A stretch of 54,278 nt of DNA from positions 1 through 54,278 of the forward strand of contig JABFXY010000100.1 in the NCBI GenBank assembly GCA_013361525.1, given 5' to 3'. Of this stretch, positions 24,601 to 32,388 are shown in pieces (position 1 is the stretch's first letter; each line of letters begins with the position of its first letter). The notes below the pieces were generated by a model. The model did not search any database, had not been told where the DNA came from, and saw nothing but the letters and a program-made list of their open reading frames with translations. Origin of the DNA: Polyangiaceae bacterium. GTDB taxonomy: Bacteria; Myxococcota_A; Polyangia; Polyangiales; Polyangiaceae. The position numbers were made by a program, and so were the translations under genes.

Positions 24601-25887
24601 TCAGCGCGGCGGACGCGCGAGGACGAAGAACGTCGCGACGGGATTCGTCTCTTCGTCGCGGCTGAGGCCGACCCAGAGGCGGCCCTGGTCGTCGGTGAAG
24701 AGGACGACGTTCTCGTCCGCGTCGGTGACGTCGAGGAGCGTCGATGTTGCGCCGGGCGTGAACACGCCCGCGTCGACCGTGTATTCGATGCCGACGATTT
24801 CGCCGTGCGTGCCTGCTTTGCCGAGGTTCGGTTGCGTGGCGACGATGCCGGGCTCGGTCGCAGTCGGCGCGACGGCGGCGAGGGCGTCACCGTAGCCGTC
24901 CATCGTGGCGATCTCCGTGCCCATGACGGCCGGGTCGCCGGGCTCCACCTCGGTTGCGTCGAACGCGCGGATCTCCTGGGTGCTCGTCGTGTAGTCGGTG
25001 AGGACGGCGAACAGGTTGCCGTCGGCGTCGAGCGCGACCGGACCACCGGCGAGACCCCACGCGTCGATCGAGCCGCCGGCGGCGAACCCGCCGGTGCAGG
25101 CCGAATGCGCGTCGGCTGCGTAGAGCGCGAGCATGCCGTTCGTCGGCCCTCCGGCCTCCGAAAGGCCCGTATAGAAGAGGCGCTCGCCGCTCGCAGCCAT
25201 ACCGAAGACGCCGGTCGCGGTCACGGAGGTCGCCGTCGCGTCGGCGACGGAAACAATCTCGCCTTCGTTGAAGAAGTCTTGGCCGGTCCACGACATCGCG
25301 ACGGCGGTTGCCGCCGGGCAATCCTGCTCGGACGATGTGTCGACCTCGACCGCGATCGGGCCCCAGTAGGCGTCGGCGGGGACGTCGGCCACCGCGACGT
25401 TCTCGTCCGTCGGTGCGAGAACGCCGGCTTCGGATTCGCTCCAGCGCTGAATCGTGACGCCCGTCGCTGTCGCCGTGAACGTCAGCGGGCCGCCGTGGCG
25501 GCCCCAGGTCGGCGCCGTTCCGTAGCCGCTGAGGGCGAGGTCGTTCGCGGTAAAGACCTCGACGACGCAGAGCGCGTCGGTCGAAATCGTGAAGTACCCC
25601 TCGGTGACGCTCGCATCGAGGCACGCGAGCGGCGCCGACCCGCCCTCGCCGCCTTCACCGCCGGCGCCACCCTGGCCGCCGCCGGCGCCGCCCGAGCCGC
25701 CGTCCGAAGATCCGGCGCCTGCGCCGCCCGTCGAGACCGGATCTCCACCGGAGCCCGTCGAGGTGGAAGTGTCCGCTTCGCCCTCGTCGGTGCAGGCGGC
25801 TGCGCCGAGAAGGACGAAAACCGCCGCGATGGCGACAGTCGAAAGGGTCGTTCGGGTCCGAAGCACGTTGGAATCAAAAGCCAGCAT
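24601..25887 (-). CDS. Cobalamin-riboswitch-controlled lipoprotein, propeller-like
   Basis: This 428-residue protein has a signal peptide ending LLGAAAC, with Cys32 predicted to be lipidated; I chose ATG 25887 with AGGTGG close upstream (GTG 25893 is an alternative). Residues of about 43-86 are a Gly/Ser-rich tether. The remaining 340 residues alternate strands and acidic turns like a beta-propeller: ALSGYGTAPTWGRHGGPLTF, GGPVALDADGNLFAVLTDY, EIRAFDATEVEPGDPA, EIVGIEYTVDAG and DDQGRLWVGLSRDEETN. A cobalamin riboswitch lies about 170 bases upstream, so it is predicted to be repressed by B12. I infer a role in corrinoid binding or capture at the cell surface. The exact family is not recognised. 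Confidence 0.85.
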   Translation of the reverse strand: MLAFDSNVLRTRTTLSTVAIAAVFVLLGAAACTDEGEADTSTSTGSGGDPVSTGGAGAGSSDGGSGGAGGGQGGAGGEGGEGGSAPLACLDASVTEGYFTISTDALCVVEVFTANDLALSGYGTAPTWGRHGGPLTFTATATGVTIQRWSESEAGVLAPTDENVAVADVPADAYWGPIAVEVDTSSEQDCPAATAVAMSWTGQDFFNEGEIVSVADATATSVTATGVFGMAASGERLFYTGLSEAGGPTNGMLALYAADAHSACTGGFAAGGSIDAWGLAGGPVALDADGNLFAVLTDYTTSTQEIRAFDATEVEPGDPAVMGTEIATMDGYGDALAAVAPTATEPGIVATQPNLGKAGTHGEIVGIEYTVDAGVFTPGATSTLLDVTDADENVVLFTDDQGRLWVGLSRDEETNPVATFFVLARPPR

Positions 25888-26058
25888 GACCACCTACTTT
25901 TGCGCCTTCCCCGGCGCTGGTCGCCTGAAGAGCCGCCGCGCGAATGGACGCGCGACGGCGAACGAAGCGCCTCGAGGAGGTGCGCGCGGCAGCGTCAGAG
26001 GTTCGCTGGGCGAAACTTTGGCCGAAGCCGCGACGTCCCGACCCCGGGGCGCACGACG

Positions 26059-26244
26059 CTCGAGCAGCCGGTCTCCTGGCTCCCGGATCATCCTCGGAAC
26101 GGCGCCTTCCCAAGATCGGCAATGCGATCTCAGTGGTGCTCGCCGCCTTCGTCCCCGGTCACAGTGGCGGGGGCCGCGCCGGATTCGACTTGCTCACCGG
26201 CTTCCCTGAGGCGGGGCGACGAGCGCCACGCCTCGCTGCACGAG
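26059..26244 (-). promoter_or_regulatory. Cobalamin (AdoCbl) riboswitch
   Basis: Read on the minus strand, the core follows the cobalamin riboswitch consensus in order. GGGAAGCCGGTGAGCAAGTC (complement of 26187-26206) leads into a CCGGC closing stem. Next come GCGGCCCCCGCCACTGTGACCG-type sequence, with the conserved CCACTGTGA at 26160-26168, then CACCACTGAGA and GGGAAGG (complement of 26105-26111). The B12 box AGCCAGGAGACCGGC is the complement of 26067-26081. Outer P1 arms GCAGC and GCTGC frame the element. It regulates the lipoprotein gene starting at 25887; the 170-base leader between could hold the expression platform, but I cannot define it. Confidence 0.95.
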
Positions 26245-26548
26245 TCACGAAGCGCGGGAAAATGCCCCGCGCGGAGAAACAAGCAACGCGTGGCCGAGGC
26301 ACGATGCCGGACCACGCGCGGCGTCCTCGTTCGTTCGCACGCTCGCGTCAACTTCTTCCTGCCGTGCCTTCGCGGTTGCGATCCGGGGTCGAGTTGCTCG
26401 ATGATTCGCCGACGTTGAGCCGAGTCTCGAATGGGCTCGGCCGGCCGCGCCGGTCCTTCTTGCTTCATGTCGGGCACTCGCAAGGTGCCGACCATCGGCG
26501 GCGGCAAAACCTCCAGCTACCAACCCACCTCGCAACTCGGCTGACCCC
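26245..26548. other. Divergent intergenic region with possible small ORF
   Basis: This stretch separates the riboswitch transcript from the divergent kinase-FHA gene, so it should contain both promoters. A 25-codon frame runs from ATG 26467 to the stop at 26542-26544 on the plus strand (starting MSGTRKVPTIGGG), with no visible ribosome binding site. I do not consider it established. Nothing else is evident. Confidence 0.35.
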
Positions 26549-28228
26549 GTGAGCAAACCGAGCCCCATCGGTCCAGGTACCGTCGTAGCCGACCGCTATG
26601 ATATCCGGCAGAGCCTGGGCAAAGGCGGAATGGGCGAGGTCTTTCTCGCTTTCGATCGCTCGACCCAGCAACCCGTCGCCCTGAAGGTCGTGCGCGAAGA
26701 GTCGCGCATGCCCGGTGACGACGAGGCGCTCCGCCAAGAGCTCTTGCTCGCGCGGCAGGTGAGCCACCCGAACGTGTGTCGCGTGCACGACCTCTGCCCG
26801 AGCCCGTGGGGCCCCATCCTCGTGATGGAGCACATCCCGGGGCAGACGTTGCACACGCACATTCGTCGAAAGAAAGCGCAGGGCGGATACACCTCGGACG
26901 AGTTCCGATCGATCGCCGCGCAGGTCGCGTCCGGTCTCGCCGCGATCCACGAGCAGGGCCTCGTGCACGGCGACTTGAAGCCGGGCAACGTGATGATCTC
27001 CGAAGGTCGCGCGATCATCCTCGACTTCGGCTTCGCGCAGGAGCGCGCGCGTCTGTCGGCGCGGCGCCCGGGCGCCCCGCCCGACGGCGGCACGCCGAAT
27101 TACATGTCGCCCGAGCGCCTTCGCAACGGCGGCGCGAGCGAAGACGACGACGTCTACGCGATGGCGCTCACGCTCTGGGAGATGTGGACCTGCAAGGTCC
27201 CGGATCCGGGCGCGAAGCCGCGGGCGAAGCCCATGAAGCAGCAGATCATGTTCGACGTCCCGAGCGGGCTGTCGATCGACGAGATCAAGCAGATCTTCCG
27301 CGGCATGGGAGAGGACCCGTCGATGCGCCCGCAGGCGCGTCACATGCGGTTCTTCAACCCGACGCAGCTGACGACGAGCCCGATCCAGCTGCCGCGCCCG
27401 CGCCTCGATCCGGGCCCGCCGCCGGGCCGCGCGCAGACGCAGAGCTTCTCGCCCGAGGCGCAGTCGCTGCTCGTCACGTACGCGTCGAACGCGCCGGAGA
27501 TCGTCGGGTCGCTCTTGCCGCTGACGAAGCCGCTCATCTCGATCGGCCGCCGCGCCGATCAAGATCTCGTCGTCACGGAAGCGACCGTCAGTGGCGGGCA
27601 CGCGACGTTGCGTTGGCAATCGGGCTCGTGGGTCCTCGACGACCTCGGCTCGACGAACGGTAGCTACGCGGACCACAGCTACGACCGCAAGGCGCAGGTC
27701 ACGATCATGCACGGCGGAGAAGCGCAGGTCGGTGAGCTCCGGCTCAAGCTCGTGAGCTTCCAGCCCGACAGCTTGCACCACCGGCGCGCGCGCCAGTTCG
27801 TCGCGAAGCGCGACGGCCTCACGGGCCTGTTGATCCGCGAGCACATGCTCAAATCGATCGACGAAGAAGCGGCGTTCGCCGACTGGGCGGAGATGCCGTT
27901 CCACCTCGCTCGTTACGAGCTGCGCGGCCCGAATCGGCACGTCAGTGATCGCCCGACGATCCTCGAGATGCTGGCGCTGCGGAAGGCGGCTCAGCGGGTC
28001 ATCGAGCTCACCGAGACCTTGAGTTTGAGCCTCACGCCCGTCGTCGCGGGGCGCACCGGCCCGCTCAAGTTCGTCATCTCGATGGTCGGTCCCTCGCTCG
28101 ACGAGGCGCGACACATCGTCGAGCAGGTCGTCTCGCAGGTGCAGGGCATCATCCCCGACACGCTCGAGCTCGCCGCCGCCCTCGTGAAGGGCGAGCCGGG
28201 GCGCCCGGGCCGAACGCTGCTCGATTGA
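26549..28228 (+). CDS. Protein kinase-FHA protein with GGDEF-like C-terminus
   Basis: Starting at GTG 26549, this 559-residue soluble protein has three parts. Residues 17-265 are a kinase domain with LGKGGMGEVF, ALK (Lys46), DFG at 159-161 and MSPE, but the catalytic loop reads HGDLKPGN (140-147), with Gly in place of the Arg of HRD. Residues of about 310-402 are an FHA domain with SIGR, SGGHATL and LGSTNGSY. The last 145 residues begin AKRDGLTGLLIREHML, like the start of a GGDEF domain, but no GGDEF motif follows, so that module looks degenerate. No membrane helix is present. It lies 4 bases upstream of the reductase gene and may be co-transcribed. Confidence 0.9.
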   Translation: MSKPSPIGPGTVVADRYDIRQSLGKGGMGEVFLAFDRSTQQPVALKVVREESRMPGDDEALRQELLLARQVSHPNVCRVHDLCPSPWGPILVMEHIPGQTLHTHIRRKKAQGGYTSDEFRSIAAQVASGLAAIHEQGLVHGDLKPGNVMISEGRAIILDFGFAQERARLSARRPGAPPDGGTPNYMSPERLRNGGASEDDDVYAMALTLWEMWTCKVPDPGAKPRAKPMKQQIMFDVPSGLSIDEIKQIFRGMGEDPSMRPQARHMRFFNPTQLTTSPIQLPRPRLDPGPPPGRAQTQSFSPEAQSLLVTYASNAPEIVGSLLPLTKPLISIGRRADQDLVVTEATVSGGHATLRWQSGSWVLDDLGSTNGSYADHSYDRKAQVTIMHGGEAQVGELRLKLVSFQPDSLHHRRARQFVAKRDGLTGLLIREHMLKSIDEEAAFADWAEMPFHLARYELRGPNRHVSDRPTILEMLALRKAAQRVIELTETLSLSLTPVVAGRTGPLKFVISMVGPSLDEARHIVEQVVSQVQGIIPDTLELAAALVKGEPGRPGRTLLD

Positions 28229-28231
28229 ACG

Positions 28232-29479
28232 ATGGCCGCCCCGCCCCTCGCGGATCGCGCCTTCGACATCGTCCTCTGGGGAGCGACGGGCTACACCGGT
28301 CGGCTCGTCGCTGCGTACCTCGCGAAGAAATCCGCGCGCATCGCGATCGCCGGCCGGAACCGCGACAAGCTCGAAGCGCTCCGGCGTGACCTCGCGGCGG
28401 AGACGCCGTCCGCGTCGCAGCTGCCGATCCTGCTCGGCGACGCGAAGGACTCGGCCTCGCTCGAAGCCATCGCGGCACAGACTCGCGTCGTCTGTGCGAC
28501 CGCGGGGCCGTTCGCGCAGGTGGGCAGCGGCGTCGTCGCGGCATGCGTGAAGAACGGCACTTCCTACTGTGACATCACCGGCGAGGTGCAGTGGATCCGC
28601 AAGATGATCGACGCGCATCACGACGATGCACAGCACAAGCGTGCGCGCATCGTCCCGTGTTGCGGCTTCGACTCCATCCCTTCGGATCTCGGCGTTTGGA
28701 TGGTGCAAGAGCATGCTCGCAAGCACCTCGGACGAGCGCTCTCCGACATTCAGCTGGTCGTCATGGACATGCGCGGCGGCTTCAGCGGCGGAACGGCCGC
28801 TTCGTTGATCGAGGTCCTCGCGGAGGCGACGCGCGATCGCGACATTCGAAGGCTGCTCGGCAATCCGCACGGGCTCGATCCGAGCCCGCCGAGCGAGCGC
28901 CGGCCCGAGGATCGAGATCAACGCGGGGTTCGTTGGGACGCGGACGTCGCGCGATGGACGGGTCCCTTCGTGATGGCCGGGATCAACACGCGCATCGTTC
29001 GACGCACGAACGCCCTTCTCGGCTACGCGTACGGTCAGCCTTTCACCTACGGCGAGTCGACGAGCTTTGGTGTTGGGCCGGGCGGCTTCGCCCGCGCGGC
29101 GCTCTTCACCGGTGGGCTCGGCGCGTTCATCGGGGCGGCGACGGTTCCGTCCCTGCGCGAGCTCATCATGCGTCGACTGCCGGCGCCCGGCGAAGGTCCG
29201 ACGAAAGAGCAACGCGACCGAGGTCGTTTCACGATTCGGCTCACTGGCAAGCTCGAGCCGGGCGGGGCTCCTCGTGTCGTCGGCGAGGTCGTGGGGCGGA
29301 GTGACCCCGGTTACGGCGAAACATCGAAGATGCTCGGCGAGGCCGCGCTGTGTCTCGCACAGGACGAACGTCGCCTCCCCGAACGATTCGGGCTGCTCAC
29401 GCCGGCGTCGGCGATGGGCGATCGGCTGCTCGAGCGGCTGCGAACCGCCGGAATGACGTTCGAAACGCGCGACGTCTGA
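28232..29479 (+). CDS. Saccharopine dehydrogenase-like NADP-binding reductase
   Basis: This 415-residue protein belongs to the saccharopine dehydrogenase/trans-acting enoyl reductase superfamily. The nucleotide-binding motif WGATGYTGRLVA (GxxGxxG) lies near residue 16, and AGRNRDKLEALRRDL follows. VVCATAGPFAQVGSGVVAAC and YCDITGEVQWI are typical of the family, as is CCGFDSIPSDLGVWM. The C-terminal part has GFSGGTAASLIEV and AGGAPRVVGEVVGRSDPGYGET-type segments. Some relatives act on lipid or polyketide intermediates in actinobacteria; the substrate here is not known. It begins 4 bases after the kinase-FHA gene. Confidence 0.9.
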   Translation: MAAPPLADRAFDIVLWGATGYTGRLVAAYLAKKSARIAIAGRNRDKLEALRRDLAAETPSASQLPILLGDAKDSASLEAIAAQTRVVCATAGPFAQVGSGVVAACVKNGTSYCDITGEVQWIRKMIDAHHDDAQHKRARIVPCCGFDSIPSDLGVWMVQEHARKHLGRALSDIQLVVMDMRGGFSGGTAASLIEVLAEATRDRDIRRLLGNPHGLDPSPPSERRPEDRDQRGVRWDADVARWTGPFVMAGINTRIVRRTNALLGYAYGQPFTYGESTSFGVGPGGFARAALFTGGLGAFIGAATVPSLRELIMRRLPAPGEGPTKEQRDRGRFTIRLTGKLEPGGAPRVVGEVVGRSDPGYGETSKMLGEAALCLAQDERRLPERFGLLTPASAMGDRLLERLRTAGMTFETRDV

Positions 29480-29587
29480 ACGCGAGGCGTGTCCGAGAGG
29501 CGCACCGGCCAAAGCTGGCTCGGTTGCTGCCTGGGGCGCCGCCGTTCCCTGTTCCAGACGCCCACCCGTTCTACTAGGTGCTCGACC

Positions 29588-30715
29588 ATGCGCTCTCTTC
29601 CGTTCGTTCTTCTCGTGACTGCATCCGTTGCATGCAGCAGCTCACCGCAACCTGCTTCCACCCCCACGTCCGAGGTCTCGACGGCCGCCGTTCAGAAGCC
29701 CTGTCCCGACGAGGGTGCACCGGCCACGGCGCAAACGGACGAGATCGATCAAGACGTGATGGCGCTCGCTGCGGCCGCGCAGAAATGCGGCTTCGAGCAC
29801 GGCTCGTTCGAATGGGACTGCCCGGCGTTCAAAGAGTGGCGCAACGAGAACGACGACCTCTTCGAGGGGCCGGGCGGCAACAGCACCATCCTCTCCCTCC
29901 TCGAGGACAAGGATGTTCGCGCGCGCACGCTCGCCGCACAGCGCGGTTTTACGGCGGCCCGCTCGTATTTCGCGGACACGAAGCGCGCGTCGCGGCTCCT
30001 CGCGGTCGTCGACAAGGAGCGCGAAAATCGCCTCTATTCGAGCTACGGCAAGTTCGTTGCCTACATCAACGGCGAGAAGGTCCTCGGCAAAGAGCTGCGT
30101 GCGCTCGCGAACCACCCGACGACCGACTTTCGCCAGGCGTACGCGGAGTACGCGCTGCCGACGCACCCGACCGCGTTTTCGCTCGAGCTCGTGAAGGTGT
30201 TCCTCGACGACCCGGACGATTCGGTTCGTCGCGCCGCGATCCGGTCGTTGTCGGCGAACGGCCGCACGCGACCGACGGAAGGTATCTGCGCCGTCTTGAA
30301 GACGCAGATCGAGCGCACCGACAAACTCGCACGCGAAGCGCTGGACGCGGGCGCGACGAGCAAGTGCCCCGGCATGTCCGAGCTCGTGATGGCGCAGATC
30401 GAGAAGCGCACGGCCGATCCTGCGAAGGCGACCGCCGCCGACGCGCCCGACGTTTCGAACGCGATGTCGTCGCTCTGCTGGCGAAGCACGACCTCCGACG
30501 ATCTGAAGAAGCGCGCGTTCGACGTCGCGAACAAGACCGCTCCCAAGATCGCCGACCCCTGGCGCCGGCGCAGCTACGTCTACCTGCTCCGCAGCTGCGA
30601 CCCGAAGCGCGCCAAGGCCGCGCTCGCGCCGTTCTTGAAGGACAAGGACAAGGACGTCGCCGAGCTCGCGAAGGAAGAGACGCAGCGGGTGGAGGAAGAT
30701 CTGAAGCGGCAATAG
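29588..30715 (+). CDS. Lipoprotein with HEAT-like helical repeats
   Basis: This encodes 375 residues beginning at ATG 29588; the frame continues upstream to 29489 but those residues are not signal-like. The signal ends in TASVAC with Cys16. The mature part after a Pro/Thr-rich stretch is helical, with repeats suggesting a HEAT or ARM-like array: LEDKDVRARTLAAQR, FLDDPDDSVRRAAIRSLSA and FLKDKDKDVAELAKEETQ mark repeat ends. Several Cys are present (KCGFEHG, LCWRST, SCDPKR). It may be a scaffold in the periplasm or on the outer membrane. I do not recognise a defined family. Confidence 0.8.
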   Translation: MRSLPFVLLVTASVACSSSPQPASTPTSEVSTAAVQKPCPDEGAPATAQTDEIDQDVMALAAAAQKCGFEHGSFEWDCPAFKEWRNENDDLFEGPGGNSTILSLLEDKDVRARTLAAQRGFTAARSYFADTKRASRLLAVVDKERENRLYSSYGKFVAYINGEKVLGKELRALANHPTTDFRQAYAEYALPTHPTAFSLELVKVFLDDPDDSVRRAAIRSLSANGRTRPTEGICAVLKTQIERTDKLAREALDAGATSKCPGMSELVMAQIEKRTADPAKATAADAPDVSNAMSSLCWRSTTSDDLKKRAFDVANKTAPKIADPWRRRSYVYLLRSCDPKRAKAALAPFLKDKDKDVAELAKEETQRVEEDLKRQ

Positions 30716-30784
30716 GGCGCGGGAGCCCGTTCCGTAGCCGTCGGCTTCGCTTGCTGGCGCGAGGGGATGTTGCGTCTCGCGGCG

Positions 30785-30821
30785 AAAGCGTGAAGTAAAC
30801 ATGGCGTTTACTTCACGCTTT
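30785..30821. terminator. Perfect 16-base-pair hairpin between convergent genes
   Basis: AAAGCGTGAAGTAAAC (30785-30800) is perfectly complementary to GTTTACTTCACGCTTT (30806-30821) across a 5-base loop. The stem is AT-rich compared with the rest of the window and starts 69 bases after the upstream stop. It lies between two convergent genes, so bidirectional termination is likely. Confidence 0.85.
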
Positions 30822-30925
30822 TCCCGCTGAGATGATCCCATCCCCCGCGACCACCCACGACGATCCCGCCGAGGACGCACCGCTCACGACACGCGCCTCC
30901 GCTCGCGGAGACGACGCGCCGTCGC

Positions 30926-31546
30926 CTAGCCGCCGCTGTCTTTGAGAATGCCGCGAATCGGCACCAGCTTCGGCGGGCGTTTACCCCGCCGGACCGCGCC
31001 GATCACGGGCGCGTAATCGAGCTCTTTTCCTTCGCGCGCGGCGCGAAGGAGCAAACCTCCGCGGCTCATGTCGCCGCGGCCGACGAACGCTTCGGGGAAG
31101 AGCAGGCGTTCGCCGAAGACCGAGCCCAGAACCTCGACGTACTTCTTCGACGCGATGCTGCCGAGAAGGATCGCGTCGGCGGCCCCGCCGGTCGCGTCGT
31201 CGAGATCCATCGCGTCGCGAAGGAGGGGACCGCGAAACCGCTCGTCCTCGTGGTGGATGTCGACCTCGGCGAAGCGACGGATCGTGTCGATCGTGATGCG
31301 CTGCTCGAGCGTGAACAGGCCGTCGCACGGCGTGATGACGAACGCGCGATCGGGCGCGAACGCACGGGCGTAGGTGAGCTTGCCTCGGAAGTAGAGCCCC
31401 GAGAGAAACGCGAATACGTCGCCGATCGGCGCGCCCGCGGAGCTTCGCACTTGGAGCGCCAAAGGAAAGGCGGCCTCCGGTCGCGTGAGCATCCGCGCGC
31501 GCTTGCCGCTCGAGCTCGCAGGCGACAGGAATAGGAGTCGCGACAC
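30926..31546 (-). CDS. Hypothetical protein divergent from rnhB
   Basis: Starting at GTG 31546 this gives 206 residues; the frame continues upstream, but those residues are Arg/Ser-rich and overlap the rnhB start region. VSRLLFLSPASS at the start is not a clean signal. The body contains FLSGLYFRGKLTYARAF, CDGLFTLEQRITIDTIRRF, ATGGAADAILLGSIASKKY and DMSRGGLLLRAAREG. It is a compact cytoplasmic alpha/beta-like protein with no motif I recognise. Only 28 bases separate its start from rnhB on the opposite strand, suggesting a shared promoter region. Confidence 0.75.
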   Translation of the reverse strand: MSRLLFLSPASSSGKRARMLTRPEAAFPLALQVRSSAGAPIGDVFAFLSGLYFRGKLTYARAFAPDRAFVITPCDGLFTLEQRITIDTIRRFAEVDIHHEDERFRGPLLRDAMDLDDATGGAADAILLGSIASKKYVEVLGSVFGERLLFPEAFVGRGDMSRGGLLLRAAREGKELDYAPVIGAVRRGKRPPKLVPIRGILKDSGG

Positions 31547-31574
31547 GGTCGCAGCATGATGTAACGAATCGAGC

Positions 31575-32384
31575 GTGGTCAAACTGGTCGAGCTTCGCGC
31601 GCTGTACGTCGTAGAACGCCGCCCTTTACCGGCCGCGCTCGAGGCGCAGCTCCGCGCCGACCCGCGGCCTGGGGCGAAGGCGATCCTCGCGGCGGTCGAG
31701 AGGCGCCGGCACGAGCACCGAGCCGAGGGGCAACGCCTCCGCAAGATGCTCCAGTTCGAGCAGGCGCTTTGGGCCACCGGCATCGTGCGGGTCGCGGGTG
31801 TCGACGAGGCAGGGATGAGCCCCCTGGCCGGGCCGGTTTATGCCGCCGCCGTGGTCTTCGCGCCCGGGACGCGTATTGCCTACGTCGACGACTCCAAGAA
31901 GCTCGACCCGAAATCGAGGGAGGAGCTCGCGCGCGAGATCAAATCGCTCGCCGTGTCGTGGTCGGTCGCCTGGGCGACGCACGAAGAGATCGACGAGATC
32001 AACATCTACTGGGCGGGGATCCTCGCGATGAAACGCGCGGTCGAAGGGCTCGACATGCCGCCCGAGCACATCCTCCTCGATGCACGGCGCCTGAAGGACG
32101 TGACGATCCCGCAAGAGCGCATCGTGAAGGGGGATTCGCGCAGCCTGACGATCGCCGCGGCGTCGATCCTCGCGAAGACCTCGCGTGACGCGAAGATGTG
32201 CGAGCTCGACGCGCAATATCCGGGCTACGGGTTCGCGCAGCACAAGGGCTACCCGGTGAAGGAGCACATCGCCGCGCTCGGAAGGCTCGGCGCGTGCCCC
32301 ATCCACCGCCGGACGTTCGGTCCGGTTCGGGTCGTGCTCGGCCTCCCTCCGCTTCACGAAAAGCGGCAAGAGCACGACGAATGA
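31575..32384 (+). CDS. rnhB: Ribonuclease HII with extended N-terminus and GMS motif
   Basis: RNase HII cleaves the RNA strand of RNA-DNA hybrids and initiates removal of misincorporated ribonucleotides. The catalytic residues are present: Asp77 and Glu78 in AGVDEAG, Asp169 in LLLDA, and Asp205 in SILAKTSRD. YGFAQHKGYPVKEHIAAL is the typical C-terminal motif. Two features are unusual. The GRG motif that reads the RNA-DNA junction is GMS here (residues 80-82), and about 70 residues of charged sequence precede the catalytic domain. The start is GTG 31575. It is convergent with the FMN reductase gene, with only 4 bases between stops. Confidence 0.9.
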   Translation: MVKLVELRALYVVERRPLPAALEAQLRADPRPGAKAILAAVERRRHEHRAEGQRLRKMLQFEQALWATGIVRVAGVDEAGMSPLAGPVYAAAVVFAPGTRIAYVDDSKKLDPKSREELAREIKSLAVSWSVAWATHEEIDEINIYWAGILAMKRAVEGLDMPPEHILLDARRLKDVTIPQERIVKGDSRSLTIAAASILAKTSRDAKMCELDAQYPGYGFAQHKGYPVKEHIAALGRLGACPIHRRTFGPVRVVLGLPPLHEKRQEHDE

Positions 32385-32388
32385 CGCG

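Noticed and set aside
26467..26544. A 25-codon frame upstream of the kinase-FHA gene
   Set aside because: It has no ribosome binding site and no recognisable product. It is mentioned only as a weak possibility in the region entry.
26465..29512. A 1015-codon open frame on the minus strand
   Set aside because: It is antisense to the clear kinase-FHA and reductase genes. Its translation is Arg/Asp/Glu-rich with no domain. High-GC DNA commonly gives such antisense frames.
29488..29580. A tRNA-like start (GTGTCCGAGAGG) between two genes
   Set aside because: The sequence lacks a TTCGAATC-type T-loop and a plausible anticodon stem, and no cloverleaf can be drawn.
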